Source: Pantoea rwandensis (GTDB taxonomy: Bacteria > Pseudomonadota > Gammaproteobacteria > Enterobacterales > Enterobacteriaceae). From it: 64,000 nt of DNA. The notes below the pieces were generated by a model that saw nothing but the letters and a program-made list of their open reading frames with translations, was not told the origin of the DNA and did no database searches. Shown here piece after piece: positions 34,528 through 43,679 of this stretch (position 1 is its first letter; the number at the start of each line of letters is the position of its first letter). The stretch covers positions 434,001-498,000 of the forward strand of contig NZ_MLFR01000001.1 of assembly GCF_002095475.1 (NCBI RefSeq), in the 5' to 3' direction. The position numbers and the translations under genes were made by a program.

Positions 34528-34923
34528 ATGACAGCACTTACCCTTCGCGTGGCGCGCCCTGTTTCAGACCTGGAACGGAGTCGGGAACTTTACCGCCTTG
34601 GATTAGGAATGGAGATTGTAGGGGCCTTCGAAGATCATCAAGGTTTTAATGGCGTGATGCTGGGTCAAGCGGGCGTGCCGTGGCATCTTGAGTTCACGCA
34701 ATGTACTTCACATCCGGTAACGCCCAGCCCGACCCCCGAAGATTTGTTGGTGTTGTATCTACCCGACCGCGACTTATGGCAACAGACTTGCCAGCAGATG
34801 ATACAGGCTGGATTTAAACCGGTGGATTCGTTTAATCCCTATTGGCAGCAGCAAGGGCAAACCTTCCAGGATTATGATGGCTATCGCACGGTCCTTCAGT
34901 GTCAACAGTGGCCTCAGGCGTGA
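34528..34923 (+). CDS. VOC-superfamily (glyoxalase-like) protein
   Basis: 131 residues; a single VOC domain with the opening LRVARPVSDLERSRELY, the FNGVMLG segment and the terminal DYDGYRTVLQ. VOC proteins include dioxygenases, fosfomycin/bleomycin resistance proteins and lactoylglutathione lyases; metal ligands are not conserved clearly enough to choose. Start ATG follows AAGGAG. Its stop codon forms part of the terminator shared with ybaA. Confidence 0.82.
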   Translation: MTALTLRVARPVSDLERSRELYRLGLGMEIVGAFEDHQGFNGVMLGQAGVPWHLEFTQCTSHPVTPSPTPEDLLVLYLPDRDLWQQTCQQMIQAGFKPVDSFNPYWQQQGQTFQDYDGYRTVLQCQQWPQA

Positions 34924-34960
34924 GATTGTTAAGGGCGCCAGCGCGCCCTTAACAATCTCA
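34921..34960. terminator. 18-bp perfect hairpin overlapping both stop codons
   Basis: An 18-bp perfect stem with a CAGC loop. The TGA of the VOC gene is the outermost part of the left arm and the TGA of ybaA is that of the right arm. It works as bidirectional terminator of the convergent pair. Confidence 0.85.
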
Positions 34961-35311
34961 CTCTTCGAGTAGTATCGAGAAACCGCCGTAAATCATTCTT
35001 TTGCCATCAAAAGGCATGTTTTCGCCCATCTCTTTCATACGCGGATCGGACATCATTTTTTGATTTGCCGCATCGCGCGCTTCTCTTGAGGGATATTCAA
35101 TCCAACTGAATACCACCGTTTCACCCTCTTCCGCTTTTACCGCCATGTAGAAATCAGTCAGTGTGCCCTCGGGAACATCATCCGCCCAACACTCTACAAT
35201 GCGAGTGGCTCCAAACTCTTTGAAGAGCGGTGCGGCTTTCGCTGCCATGGCGCGATATTCTTCCTTGCTGATCTCTGGGACCGCGACCACAAAACCGTCA
35301 ACATACGACAT
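34958..35311 (-). CDS. ybaA: YbaA (DUF1428) family protein
   Basis: 117 residues, near-identical in pattern to E. coli YbaA: MSYVDGFVVAVP, MAAKAAPLFKEFGATRIVECW, VVFSWIEYPS and MSDPRMKEMGE all match. A ferredoxin-like dimeric barrel protein of unknown function. Ribosome site GGAGG upstream of the ATG. Converges with the VOC gene. Confidence 0.9.
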   Translation of the reverse strand: MSYVDGFVVAVPEISKEEYRAMAAKAAPLFKEFGATRIVECWADDVPEGTLTDFYMAVKAEEGETVVFSWIEYPSREARDAANQKMMSDPRMKEMGENMPFDGKRMIYGGFSILLEE

Positions 35312-35489
35312 AGCGTTGTCCTCCGTCGTGCGTCACGCGGCCGACGTTGACCGCACAGTAAAGTGTACGAATAACACCCAACTGGTGAGCTGATGACGAG
35401 ATTAAAATGCGGTCTGTCTCGCAGATTCCTTTTTCCATCCTGATTTAAGTTACACTGTCGCCCACGATAGTTACCCCATCAGGATAGTT

Positions 35490-36173
35490 ATGCGCATTAC
35501 CATTGATTCCTCCGATCAGCCGTTTATTCATCGTTTGCTGGGTGAAGAGATTGAACAGGTTGATACCACCTCAACGGATTTGCGTTTACAGCAAGCGTTG
35601 CAGGTTGCTCGCCAGCAGAAAAATCATGAAGCGAGTCTCGACTGGAGACGCAATGCACTGTTCCTTGTGTTGTTTATTTTTCTCTATGCTGCGATAGGCG
35701 CATCATTGACGCTAGATCTCACCACGCAGGCACCCAGCCACAAGAGCTTGGTTTACGCGCTGGAAGCCGTGCCGGTATTGATTGCTTTTTCTGGCCTTTT
35801 TGTTTCGCTGCTATTCTTGTTTTTCACCCGCAGCAGCGCGCGACGTTTACGCAGTTGGGATCAAAGCATTTCTATTTTGGAAAAATATACTGGCTCAACA
35901 CTCTATCGTCAGATCAACGAAATGGGTGCGCGCACAACAGATTACTCTCAGTCAGCGATTAATGTCGCGCTGGCGCTGTTTATCTGTGTGACGTGGGTGG
36001 TGATGTACAACTACTTCACCTTTACCACCAGCGGCGTTATTGGCAGCGTGATTTCACTGTTTATCACTACCATGACCTATGTGATTTTGGATATCCAGCT
36101 GTTGAAGTCAGATACATCCATTGCGGTCGACGAACCGCTTATTCCTGCAGATGAAGATAAAGACAAAAAATAA
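35490..36173 (+). CDS. Membrane protein of unknown function
   Basis: 227 residues: a polar N-terminus (1-50), two membrane helices (about 55-75 and 88-112), a central basic soluble segment with RSSARRLRSWDQSI, then two more helices (about 155-175 and 180-200) and an acidic tail rich in Asp and Lys. I do not recognise the family. The ATG at 35490 has AGGATAG upstream. It stands alone with its own terminator, between ybaA and blc. Confidence 0.7.
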   Translation: MRITIDSSDQPFIHRLLGEEIEQVDTTSTDLRLQQALQVARQQKNHEASLDWRRNALFLVLFIFLYAAIGASLTLDLTTQAPSHKSLVYALEAVPVLIAFSGLFVSLLFLFFTRSSARRLRSWDQSISILEKYTGSTLYRQINEMGARTTDYSQSAINVALALFICVTWVVMYNYFTFTTSGVIGSVISLFITTMTYVILDIQLLKSDTSIAVDEPLIPADEDKDKK

Positions 36174-36183
36174 ACGTTTTGAT

Positions 36184-36210
36184 CAGGCGGTTTAAAACCG
36201 CCTGTGAAAA
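36184..36210 (+). terminator. Intrinsic terminator hairpin
   Basis: CAGGCGGTT/AACCGCCTG perfect 9-bp stem with a 3-base loop, 11 bp after the stop of the membrane protein gene. Confidence 0.7.
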
Positions 36211-36273
36211 TAATGCCTATAATCACACTGATATTTTCATGATCAACGGATTCAGTTTGATTAAGGAGCAGTG

Positions 36274-36801
36274 ATGAAGTTATGGCCTATCGCCGCAATT
36301 GCCGCGTTATCTTTGACGCTGGTAGCCTGTAAATCTCCAACGCCACCAAAAGGTGTCACGCCGATCTCCCCGTTCGATGTTAATCGTTATCTGGGAAAAT
36401 GGTACGAGATTGCACGTCTCGATCACCGCTTTGAGCGCGGTAAAGATCACGTGACTGCCACCTACGCGAAACGCACTGATGGCGGCATTAGCGTGCTAAA
36501 TCGCGGTTATGATCCAGTGAAAAAACAGTGGAACGAGAGTGATGGCAAAGCGTATTTTACCGGGAAACCTGATATCGCCGCGCTGAAAGTCTCCTTCTTT
36601 GGCCCCTTCTATGGTGGCTATAACGTTATCGCTCTAGATGAAGATTATCAGTACGCACTGGTCAGCGGTCCAAATCGCGATTATTTATGGATTTTATCGC
36701 GCCAACCTAAAATCCCCGACAACGTGAAACAGCAATATATTACAACGGCTAAACGACTGGGTTTCGCAGTTGATGAGCTAATATGGGTCAATCAGGACTA
36801 A
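36274..36801 (+). CDS. blc: Outer-membrane lipoprotein lipocalin Blc
   Basis: 175 residues: lipoprotein signal peptide with lipobox LVAC (Cys19), then a lipocalin barrel with the signature YLGKWYEIARLDHRFE, the second motif SFFGPFYGGYNV and the C-terminal NRDYLWILSRQP. Blc binds lysophospholipids at the inner face of the outer membrane under envelope stress. Residue 2 of the mature protein is Lys, compatible with outer-membrane sorting. ATG 36274 follows AAGGAG at 5 bases; a GTG one codon earlier is less likely. Single gene with terminator. Confidence 0.92.
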   Translation: MKLWPIAAIAALSLTLVACKSPTPPKGVTPISPFDVNRYLGKWYEIARLDHRFERGKDHVTATYAKRTDGGISVLNRGYDPVKKQWNESDGKAYFTGKPDIAALKVSFFGPFYGGYNVIALDEDYQYALVSGPNRDYLWILSRQPKIPDNVKQQYITTAKRLGFAVDELIWVNQD

Positions 36802-36841
36802 TTGTCGTTCCACTTCTTTGCCAAGTCCCAGAAACTGACAT

Positions 36842-36871
36842 CGTCCAGAGAAGGATTCCTCTGGACGTTTT
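36842..36871 (+). terminator. Intrinsic terminator after blc
   Basis: CGTCCAGAG/CTCTGGACG stem with an 8-base loop followed by TTTT, 40 bp after the blc stop. Confidence 0.85.
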
Positions 36872-36896
36872 GATAACTGGAAGGGTTTTTAACCTC

Positions 36897-38666
36897 TCAA
36901 ACTTTCATTTTCCAACTTAACCAGCGGTCAATTTCGTCTTCGGGTAAAGGGCGAGAATGGAAAAAGCCTTGAGCCTGATCGCAACCTAATTCTTTTAAGG
37001 CTTCCAGCGTTTCGCTATTTTCCACCCCTTCCGCCAGCACCACGTAATCCAGTTCTTTTAACATGGTGACAATGCTTTTAGTAATGATGCGCGAGGCGGT
37101 ATCCGTGGTGAGTCCACTGACAATGGAGCGATCGATTTTAATCACATCCAGAGGCATCCGCCGCAAGTAACTGAAGTTACTGTAACCGGTGCCAAAATCA
37201 TCCAGCGCGATACCAAAACCTCGCTGCTTCAGCATTTCAAGTCCCCGGATGGCGGCAGGACTCTCAAGAATGCGTTCAGTTTCAAGACATTCAATGCCCA
37301 AAAGACTCGTTGGAAGCCGGGCTTTCGTCATTTTGGTCTCAATCCTGTTGGCAAAATCTACATTGCTGAAATCGCGTACGCTGACATTCACCGTTATAGG
37401 TAGCTGTATTCCTTGCCCCTGAAGCCTTTTTAAGCGTTCGATGGTTTTATCAATCACCCATTCGGTGATCTCTTGCAAAAGGGAGGTTTGTTCAGCAAGC
37501 GGGATGAAATGAGCCGGTGACAGCTCTCCTCTGGTGGGATGCCGCCAGCGAATTAACGCCTCAAGCCCAATCGGCAATCCGGTCATGAGGCAAATTTTGG
37601 GTTGATAAACCAGATAGAGGCCGTGATTGTGGCGAACAGCGGTGACCAGATCATTCACTAGAGTAAAATCATCAGTGCGTCGCTCATCATTTTGTTCACT
37701 AAAACTCATGCAGGGAACACCGCGGCAAATGGCTTCGTGAAGAGCGCTGACTGCACGACGCAGCACTTCCTGAGCGGATATTTCATTGGGTACAAAAATG
37801 GCTTCACCCGTGTGTGTGGTGAGGTCCACTGACAAGCCCTCGCCTATTTCAGCCCGAACGCCCTCCATTCTGGCGGCTACCCATTCCGCATCAAAATGAT
37901 GACTCTCAATGGAAAGCAACGCGAACCGCCCCGTTGCCACGGTATAGAGAAATTCGTTTTTACCAGGACGTAATCGCAGTGGTAGCAAAGTCGCCATATC
38001 TCTTAGCAGCCCTTCAACAGGCCCCATGCCGAGTGAGCGCGCCAGTTCATAGGCTCGCGGCATATCAATGCAATCGATGAGCACTAATCGGTGGGTTTGA
38101 CCACCGTCCACTGCACGAAGAGTTTGCAAGTCGCGCAGCAGCTGTTGCCGATTGGGTAAGCCTGTCACAAGATCGGTGTAGCCAACCGAATGCCAGGCCT
38201 CAAGGAACGAAATCACCAGTTGTGAGAGTAATGTCAGGGTGGCCAGTTTTTCTTCGCTAAATTCACGCGGTTGATTATCCACCACGCACAGCGTACCCAG
38301 TACCGTACCTTCCTGGCTCGTTAGAGGAACTCCGGCGTAAAAACGCACGAAGGGTGCACCCGTGACAAAAGGGTTGGTGGCAAAACAACTGTCTTGCTGA
38401 GTGTCATTAATAACGAGCGGAGTGTCACCTTCGAAAACGTATTGGCAAATCGAGTCGGTGCGTACTGAATCAGCAACAACAAAATTATGGGCTGCTTTTA
38501 TGTACTGAAAATCATCGTCGAGCACGGAGATAAAGCTACTGGGTACGTCCAGCGTGGTGCTGACAAGATGCGTAAATCGACTGAGTACATCATCACGACA
38601 GATATCAGGAGCGCGAAGTGCTTGCAGTGTAATCCGCCCAGAAACAAACTCTTCCACAACGCTCAT
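36897..38666 (-). CDS. GAF-degenerate GGDEF-EAL c-di-GMP phosphodiesterase
   Basis: 589 residues, no membrane helix. GAF domain (about 20-155; AHNFVVADSVRTDSICQY, FYAGVPL), GGDEF-like domain (165-320) in which the signature is replaced by VATGRF, so no cyclase activity is expected, and an EAL domain (345-585) with EALIRW at 369, Asn in TVNVS, Glu in IECLE, DDFGTGYS at 489, Lys in IKID and Glu in AEGVEN. All catalytic EAL positions appear intact, so it should hydrolyse c-di-GMP. The GAF may sense a small ligand. Monocistronic, leader 430 bp. Confidence 0.87.
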   Translation of the reverse strand: MSVVEEFVSGRITLQALRAPDICRDDVLSRFTHLVSTTLDVPSSFISVLDDDFQYIKAAHNFVVADSVRTDSICQYVFEGDTPLVINDTQQDSCFATNPFVTGAPFVRFYAGVPLTSQEGTVLGTLCVVDNQPREFSEEKLATLTLLSQLVISFLEAWHSVGYTDLVTGLPNRQQLLRDLQTLRAVDGGQTHRLVLIDCIDMPRAYELARSLGMGPVEGLLRDMATLLPLRLRPGKNEFLYTVATGRFALLSIESHHFDAEWVAARMEGVRAEIGEGLSVDLTTHTGEAIFVPNEISAQEVLRRAVSALHEAICRGVPCMSFSEQNDERRTDDFTLVNDLVTAVRHNHGLYLVYQPKICLMTGLPIGLEALIRWRHPTRGELSPAHFIPLAEQTSLLQEITEWVIDKTIERLKRLQGQGIQLPITVNVSVRDFSNVDFANRIETKMTKARLPTSLLGIECLETERILESPAAIRGLEMLKQRGFGIALDDFGTGYSNFSYLRRMPLDVIKIDRSIVSGLTTDTASRIITKSIVTMLKELDYVVLAEGVENSETLEALKELGCDQAQGFFHSRPLPEDEIDRWLSWKMKV

Positions 38667-39096
38667 ACATAGCCATCCATATGATTTTGCAGGGATGGAA
38701 AATGTAAATTCAAAGAAACGAGTTCATTGTTCGTTACAAAATTACCCATGATCGCTGCGCTTATTGCATCCAACATTATTTTTCGTAAGCGCCATAGTAT
38801 GCCTGAAGCCAGAGTTTGTCATGCTCATTTGCTTGGCCTAATGTCCGCATAAACAACATGTTAAAGACATTAGTTCAGCTTACATTGGCATGGTAGTAAA
38901 TAACTGAAGACACTCCGAGTTTTTATCGTCATTTGTAAAACATGCTAATATGAATAGCTAATTTCTTGTTTTCAGGTGGTGCTAATCCCACCATGAAAAG
39001 AGTTATTAATTTTTCCCGTTAATCTCAATAAGTTAAATCTTTCAAACAACGCTGTTGCCTCTAATTTCATAGTCTCATTCTTAAGGTGAGGGAAAT
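38667..39096. other. 430-bp AT-rich intergenic region
   Basis: Divergent promoter region between the EAL gene and the following plus-strand gene. It contains an extended -10-like TGCTAATAT near 38943-38951 and a small stem GGTGG/CCCACC near 38976-38993. It is clearly more AT-rich than the flanking genes, like the gene after it. I see no coding sequence. Confidence 0.45.
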
Positions 39097-39645
39097 ATGA
39101 ATGGTATAACAGAACATAACGCCACAAAAAACACCGAATTATTATGGAGTTTCGTAGCATTCTCTTTTTTCCTATCATTCTGCTGCCACGCGAGTGAAAT
39201 TAATCTTTATTCAATAAACACTGGGTCCTTTGTCTATCATTTAACAGGGAACCATGGCCAATACACTGAAAATTTTGAAAATAATTTCTTCTCTGTAGAA
39301 CGTAAACTTTCCGAAGACTCAAAGTACAGTGTTCTGGTAGGAACCATGAAAAACAGCTTTGATGACCGCTGTATCGCTATCGGTGTTCGCAGAGACTGGG
39401 AAAAGTGGGACAACGGATGGACATTTAAGGGAATATACGGCTATACCGGTGAGTTTTTCTTTGATGCGTTTCAAAATTGCGGGGATCATGGTTCTTATCA
39501 TGACTTTAAGAAAGCTACAGGGATTGGTTTCTCACCCTATATCTACCATGGGTTTCAATATAACTTCACACCTTATTTCGGTATAGAATCAGGCATTATC
39601 ATACCTTCAGTTTTTGTTATTACGGTGCAGTGGAGTTTCAGGTAA
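39097..39645 (+). CDS. Predicted outer-membrane beta-barrel protein, AT-rich gene
   Basis: 182 residues: N-terminal hydrophobic segment (about 14-32, ending CCHA) that looks like a signal peptide behind a longish polar start, then alternating aromatic/polar stretches typical of beta strands (NFFSVERKL, YSVLVGTMK, GWTFKGIYGY, GFQYNFTPYFG) ending in the barrel-like TVQWSFR with terminal aromatic-Arg. Size is like small 8-strand barrels (PagP/PagL). I do not recognise the family. The gene is visibly AT-rich compared with neighbours, a sign of transfer. Ribosome site AGGTGAGGG. Confidence 0.6.
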   Translation: MNGITEHNATKNTELLWSFVAFSFFLSFCCHASEINLYSINTGSFVYHLTGNHGQYTENFENNFFSVERKLSEDSKYSVLVGTMKNSFDDRCIAIGVRRDWEKWDNGWTFKGIYGYTGEFFFDAFQNCGDHGSYHDFKKATGIGFSPYIYHGFQYNFTPYFGIESGIIIPSVFVITVQWSFR

Positions 39646-39709
39646 TGAATAAATAAACCAGAGCATGAATTGCTCCGGCTTACTATCCCAACGGCAAATG
39701 ACTGCGTTT

Positions 39710-40594
39710 TCAGCTATTTGCCTTTACCCAACGAGCAATATCCTCATGAGTAGCAAACCACGCATTATAGGATTTTCCTAACTTAATAATCTCTTCAAGA
39801 ATCCAAATGCGTGAACGTGCTGAAATAATATGCGGGTGCATGGTGAGCTGGAACAATCCGCCCTCCTGGTGTGCATACTCTAATTCACGACGAAAAATAT
39901 CAAATACCGCTTCCGGTGGAGTGTAAGGACGATGAGCCTGAAACCGGTTCATCATAAAATACACTGCATCATCCCTTATCCACTCAACCGGCAGTTCTAC
40001 CACGCCTGTCGGCTCGCCATCCAGCATCAGCTCATAGCAATTTTCATCCGCCATCAGTGAAGAGTCATAGATCAACCCCATTTCCTGAGCGATCCGTAAC
40101 GTGTGGGGGCTAAAATCCCACGAGGGTGTGCGCATCCCGACAGGGCGCTTACCCAATACTTTTTCCAGCGTATCAGCTGACTTCAGCATCAGCGCGCGTT
40201 CATCTTCATATGAGAGCACGGAATTCAGCTCATGAATCCACCCGTGTAAACCGATCTCATGTCCTTGTGCACTTAAACGCGTCTGCTCCTCTGGGTAGAG
40301 TATCGCGCACACAGCGGGCACATAAAAACTGGCAGGCACCTGATATTTATTCAATAGTGTCTCTATGCGTGGAATCCCCACGCGCGTACCAAATTGCCCC
40401 CAACTCATACGGCCAAAAGATTGGCCACCATCGCGTAATTCGTTTGATTCATGATCACTGTCGAAAGAGAGTGCCACTGCAAATTCGGCCCCGTTAGGCC
40501 ATTGCTTAGGTTTAAGCGCTTTGCCTGCACGTACATGGTTGACCTTTTCCTGCCAGACAGAGTCTGGCCACTGCCAGGGTTGTTGATCTTGCAT
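39710..40594 (-). CDS. Polysaccharide-deacetylase (NodB-fold) family hydrolase
   Basis: 294 residues. NodB-fold marks: Asp45/Asp47 in SFDSDHES, the His pair in HEIGLHGWIH and RTPSWDF; a later TMHPHI. This layout matches the PuuE/HP0310-like branch, which contains allantoinase-like and other cyclic-amide or N-acetyl hydrolases. ATG 40594 follows GGGAG at 9 bases and lies 4 bp after the SDR stop. Last gene of the operon headed by the MHS transporter, so probably a catabolic enzyme for an imported compound and not a wall enzyme. Confidence 0.8.
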   Translation of the reverse strand: MQDQQPWQWPDSVWQEKVNHVRAGKALKPKQWPNGAEFAVALSFDSDHESNELRDGGQSFGRMSWGQFGTRVGIPRIETLLNKYQVPASFYVPAVCAILYPEEQTRLSAQGHEIGLHGWIHELNSVLSYEDERALMLKSADTLEKVLGKRPVGMRTPSWDFSPHTLRIAQEMGLIYDSSLMADENCYELMLDGEPTGVVELPVEWIRDDAVYFMMNRFQAHRPYTPPEAVFDIFRRELEYAHQEGGLFQLTMHPHIISARSRIWILEEIIKLGKSYNAWFATHEDIARWVKANS

Positions 40595-40598
40595 CTGT

Positions 40599-41345
40599 TT
40601 AACTCCCGCCATCAACTGAGATGATTTGTCCGTTTATAAATGACGCCAGATCCGACGCCAGAAAAATCGCGGCATGGGCAATATCCTGAACCGTGCCAAG
40701 GCGGCGCAGCGCAATACCGTTTAAAACCTGCTGTTGACGTAATACGCCAAAATTATCCCACTGCTTTTGCGTTGCCTCGTTTGTAAAAACAAAACCTGGA
40801 GCAATAGCATTGACCTGGATGCCTTCTGGACCTAACTCATGAGCGAGCTGACGGGTGAGGCCGAGCATCGCGTGCTTGGCGGCACAATAGGCTTGCACGC
40901 CCGTCAGCGAGGCTTTCAGAGCCGCCCCCGAACAGATGTTGATTATCCGTCCCCGGCCCTGCTGTTTCATCGCAGGCGCAGCAGCTCGGCTCAGTACAAA
41001 TGCAGCGCTGAGGTTAATATCAATGATGCGATTCCACTCATCATCACTGACTTGTTCCAAGGGTTTACCTTGTTGACCCGCGACACCCCCGGCATTATTA
41101 ATTAAGACATCCACGGGGCCTGATGCGCAGATGCCAGCCATCCATTCGGCTGTCGCCTGGCGATCGAGAAGATCCACCACCGACGTCGCGATCCCTGACT
41201 GCGCTAAATCCGTCATTGACTCTGCACGGATATCACACAGATGGACTTCGGCGCCCAGGGTTTGAAATTGCTGTGCCATTTCACGTCCAAAACCAATAGC
41301 TCCACCGCTAATAGCGATGCGTTTACCACTAAATGAAATCATCAT
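40599..41345 (-). CDS. Short-chain dehydrogenase/reductase
   Basis: 248 residues, classical SDR: cofactor motif SGGAIGFGREMA at about 13-24, NNAGG near 84, Ser in NICSGAA and Tyr-x3-Lys in YCAAKHAM, C-terminal FINGQIISVDGG. The Asp after strand 2 (HLCDIRAE) favours NAD(H). The start ATG overlaps the upstream stop as ATGA, so translation is coupled to the reductase-like gene. Substrate unknown. Confidence 0.87.
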   Translation of the reverse strand: MMISFSGKRIAISGGAIGFGREMAQQFQTLGAEVHLCDIRAESMTDLAQSGIATSVVDLLDRQATAEWMAGICASGPVDVLINNAGGVAGQQGKPLEQVSDDEWNRIIDINLSAAFVLSRAAAPAMKQQGRGRIINICSGAALKASLTGVQAYCAAKHAMLGLTRQLAHELGPEGIQVNAIAPGFVFTNEATQKQWDNFGVLRQQQVLNGIALRRLGTVQDIAHAAIFLASDLASFINGQIISVDGGS

Positions 41346-42355
41346 GGCAGTAACTCATTGAGGTTGTGATCGGCCTGTAGACGCTGGCCCGTTTCGATTT
41401 GATGAATCATCGTGATGAGTGCTTCAACCATTGGACAGGCCATTCCCTGTTCTGCCGCAATCCTGGTGACAATACCCAGTTGACCATCCACTTCAGTGAC
41501 ACGCTTACGCACGGCTAAATCCCGCCAGATGCCAGAATGTGTTTTACTGTTCGGACGATTGAACGCCACCATCGCTGCAAAGGTATTGTCTCTTTCCCTG
41601 CCGCTGGCAGCCTGTAGGAAGGCAGAAGGCTCAAAACCATTAAAGCCTTTGAGTGGGATTCGCAGCACTTCAGCCAGTTGCACGATTTCTGCTGCTAGTT
41701 GCGTCAATACGGGCCGGATATCCTGCCTTGCCAGGCAATCCGCGATACCCATTTGACCTGTCGCCTGTGCAAACAATAGCGATCCATAAGCCAGCTTGCC
41801 CCATAACCAACTATTGAGGTTTTCGGTCTGGATGACATCAGGCTCAAAATGGCGCAGATCCCGACACAACTTGTCCAGTCGCGTCGTCATGTTCCCATCC
41901 AATTCCCCTATCACTGCGGCACCACGGTTAGAAAAATGGATCTCGCCCGGCGCTATCCAGTCGGCATAAAAGTTGACGAACGCGCCCAAGGTGCGATCGG
42001 CTCCAACAACTTGCGCGATTGTCGATTCACATAAGCCATTTTGTAATGACAACACATAGCCATCTTCTGCCAGGAAAGGCTGCAGCAGAGCGGTGGCTTG
42101 TGCAGTGTGGTGTGACTTCACAGCCAGAAAAATACGTTTCCAACGCCCTTGCAGTTCGTCAGGTAAGAACGCGGGTGCGACCACATTAAAGTCCTCCAAT
42201 CCCGTAATCCTTAACCCCCGCTGCGGATCGCGAATCTGGGTGACATGGTCTGCGTCTATATCAACAAAAGTCACAGATAAGCCTGCACGCGCAAGATAAG
42301 CCCCTACGGTGCCACCTATGGCACCCGCGCCCCAGATCAATATTTTATTGTCCAT
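41342..42355 (-). CDS. Ketopantoate reductase (PanE/ApbA)-like protein
   Basis: 337 residues: Rossmann motif GAGAIGGTVGAYLARAG near residue 8, the Lys in FLAVKSH near 80, LQNGL near 103, and the GKLAYGSLLFA helix in the C-terminal ketopantoate-reductase domain. Longer than E. coli PanE (303 residues) and placed in a catabolic operon, so its substrate is probably another 2-oxo or 2-hydroxy acid. ATG 42355 with GGAGGTG upstream; the frame opens earlier without a site. Confidence 0.82.
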   Translation of the reverse strand: MDNKILIWGAGAIGGTVGAYLARAGLSVTFVDIDADHVTQIRDPQRGLRITGLEDFNVVAPAFLPDELQGRWKRIFLAVKSHHTAQATALLQPFLAEDGYVLSLQNGLCESTIAQVVGADRTLGAFVNFYADWIAPGEIHFSNRGAAVIGELDGNMTTRLDKLCRDLRHFEPDVIQTENLNSWLWGKLAYGSLLFAQATGQMGIADCLARQDIRPVLTQLAAEIVQLAEVLRIPLKGFNGFEPSAFLQAASGRERDNTFAAMVAFNRPNSKTHSGIWRDLAVRKRVTEVDGQLGIVTRIAAEQGMACPMVEALITMIHQIETGQRLQADHNLNELLP

Positions 42356-42371
42356 AACACTCACCTCCAGG

Positions 42372-43679
42372 TTATTGCAGTGACGCTTTAGCGGTTTCAC
42401 GTAAACGCATAATGACCAGCCCAGAGGCCAATCCCGCGAGCATTAAATAAAAAGTTGGCGAGATGGCCATGCCGGTCAGGTCAATCAATCCCGTTGAGAT
42501 GAACGGAGCGAATCCACCAAAGATCGCTGTGGAAAGGCTGTAGCCAATTGAAAGCAACATGGTGCGTGAAGCCGTGGGGAATATCTCGCACAGTGCCGCC
42601 GGCGCAGCACCTGAGAAGGCGGCAATAAACAGATTGAAAATAATCTGGACCGTCAGCACAACCGCCAAGGTCTTACTCGTGAGTACCCAAAGAAAAAGGG
42701 GGTAGGAAAGCACGACGAACGCCAGGCAGCAGGCTAATAACAGAGGTTTTCGGCCAATGCGATCGGAAAGCGCGCCAAAGAAAGGAATCGTCGCGACCAT
42801 AATCGTCAGCGCAATTGCATTGGAAAAAAGCGCCTGAGTCTGGGTGAAACCCACTTGTTTGTTAAGGAAAGTCGGCATCCACGAAAGCATTACGTAGTAG
42901 GAAACTGTCCAGATAATGGCAAAACCAAATGTTTTTCCCATCAGTTGCATGGCGATACGAGTAGGCATTTTTTCTACTGGAGCAGGATTATTTTTCGCGG
43001 CAATAAAGGCTGGCGTTTCCTCCAGGTTGCGACGCATATATGCGCCAACAGGTAATAATACTGCTCCTAACAGGAAGGGAATGCGCCACGCCCATTCAAC
43101 CATTTGGTGTTCAGTGAAGATCAGCGTGATCACCGCTACAACCAAACTTGTGACCAGCTGTGCGGAGGCAATAGCCGCCTGACCTAAGGCACCATAGAAT
43201 CCACGTTTTCCCATGGGGGCTGATTCCACAACAAAGGTGGTCGCAGTCCCCCACTCTCCTCCAGCAGCCAAGCCCTGAATTAAACGAATAATCACTAACA
43301 GGATGGGTGCGATGATTCCGGCAGTTTCATACGTTGGCAGTAACCCGATACCCACGGTGCCCAATGCCATGCCATAGATGGTGATCTTCAACGCCAGACT
43401 ACGGCCATATTTATCCGCAATCCGTCCTATTACAGCGCCTCCTAGCGGTCGCGCCAGAAAGCCTACGCCGAATGTAGCGAAACTGGCCAATAAACCTGTT
43501 GCACCGTCTCCCTGATAAAAGTTTTGCGCAATCAGCGAAGCCATGTAAGCGAAAATTATAAAGTCATAATATTCGAGCACATTGCCGATCATTGCAGCAA
43601 ACAGCTGCCGCCGCTTCGGGGCAACAACTTGGCCCTGTGGGTAATCATTTAACGCCTGGGTGAACTGGTCTTGGCTCAT
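42372..43679 (-). CDS. MFS metabolite:H+ symporter (MHS family)
   Basis: 435 residues, 12 helices. N-terminus AAMIGNVLEYYDFIIF and the motif GRIADKYGR are diagnostic of the MHS family (KgtP, ShiA, CitA, ProP), which imports organic acids and zwitterions with protons. ATG 43679 is the conserved start; 48 extra codons upstream cover the operator region. First gene of a four-gene operon ending with the deacetylase. Two IclR-type operator copies lie 36-71 bp upstream. Confidence 0.87.
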   Translation of the reverse strand: MSQDQFTQALNDYPQGQVVAPKRRQLFAAMIGNVLEYYDFIIFAYMASLIAQNFYQGDGATGLLASFATFGVGFLARPLGGAVIGRIADKYGRSLALKITIYGMALGTVGIGLLPTYETAGIIAPILLVIIRLIQGLAAGGEWGTATTFVVESAPMGKRGFYGALGQAAIASAQLVTSLVVAVITLIFTEHQMVEWAWRIPFLLGAVLLPVGAYMRRNLEETPAFIAAKNNPAPVEKMPTRIAMQLMGKTFGFAIIWTVSYYVMLSWMPTFLNKQVGFTQTQALFSNAIALTIMVATIPFFGALSDRIGRKPLLLACCLAFVVLSYPLFLWVLTSKTLAVVLTVQIIFNLFIAAFSGAAPAALCEIFPTASRTMLLSIGYSLSTAIFGGFAPFISTGLIDLTGMAISPTFYLMLAGLASGLVIMRLRETAKASLQ

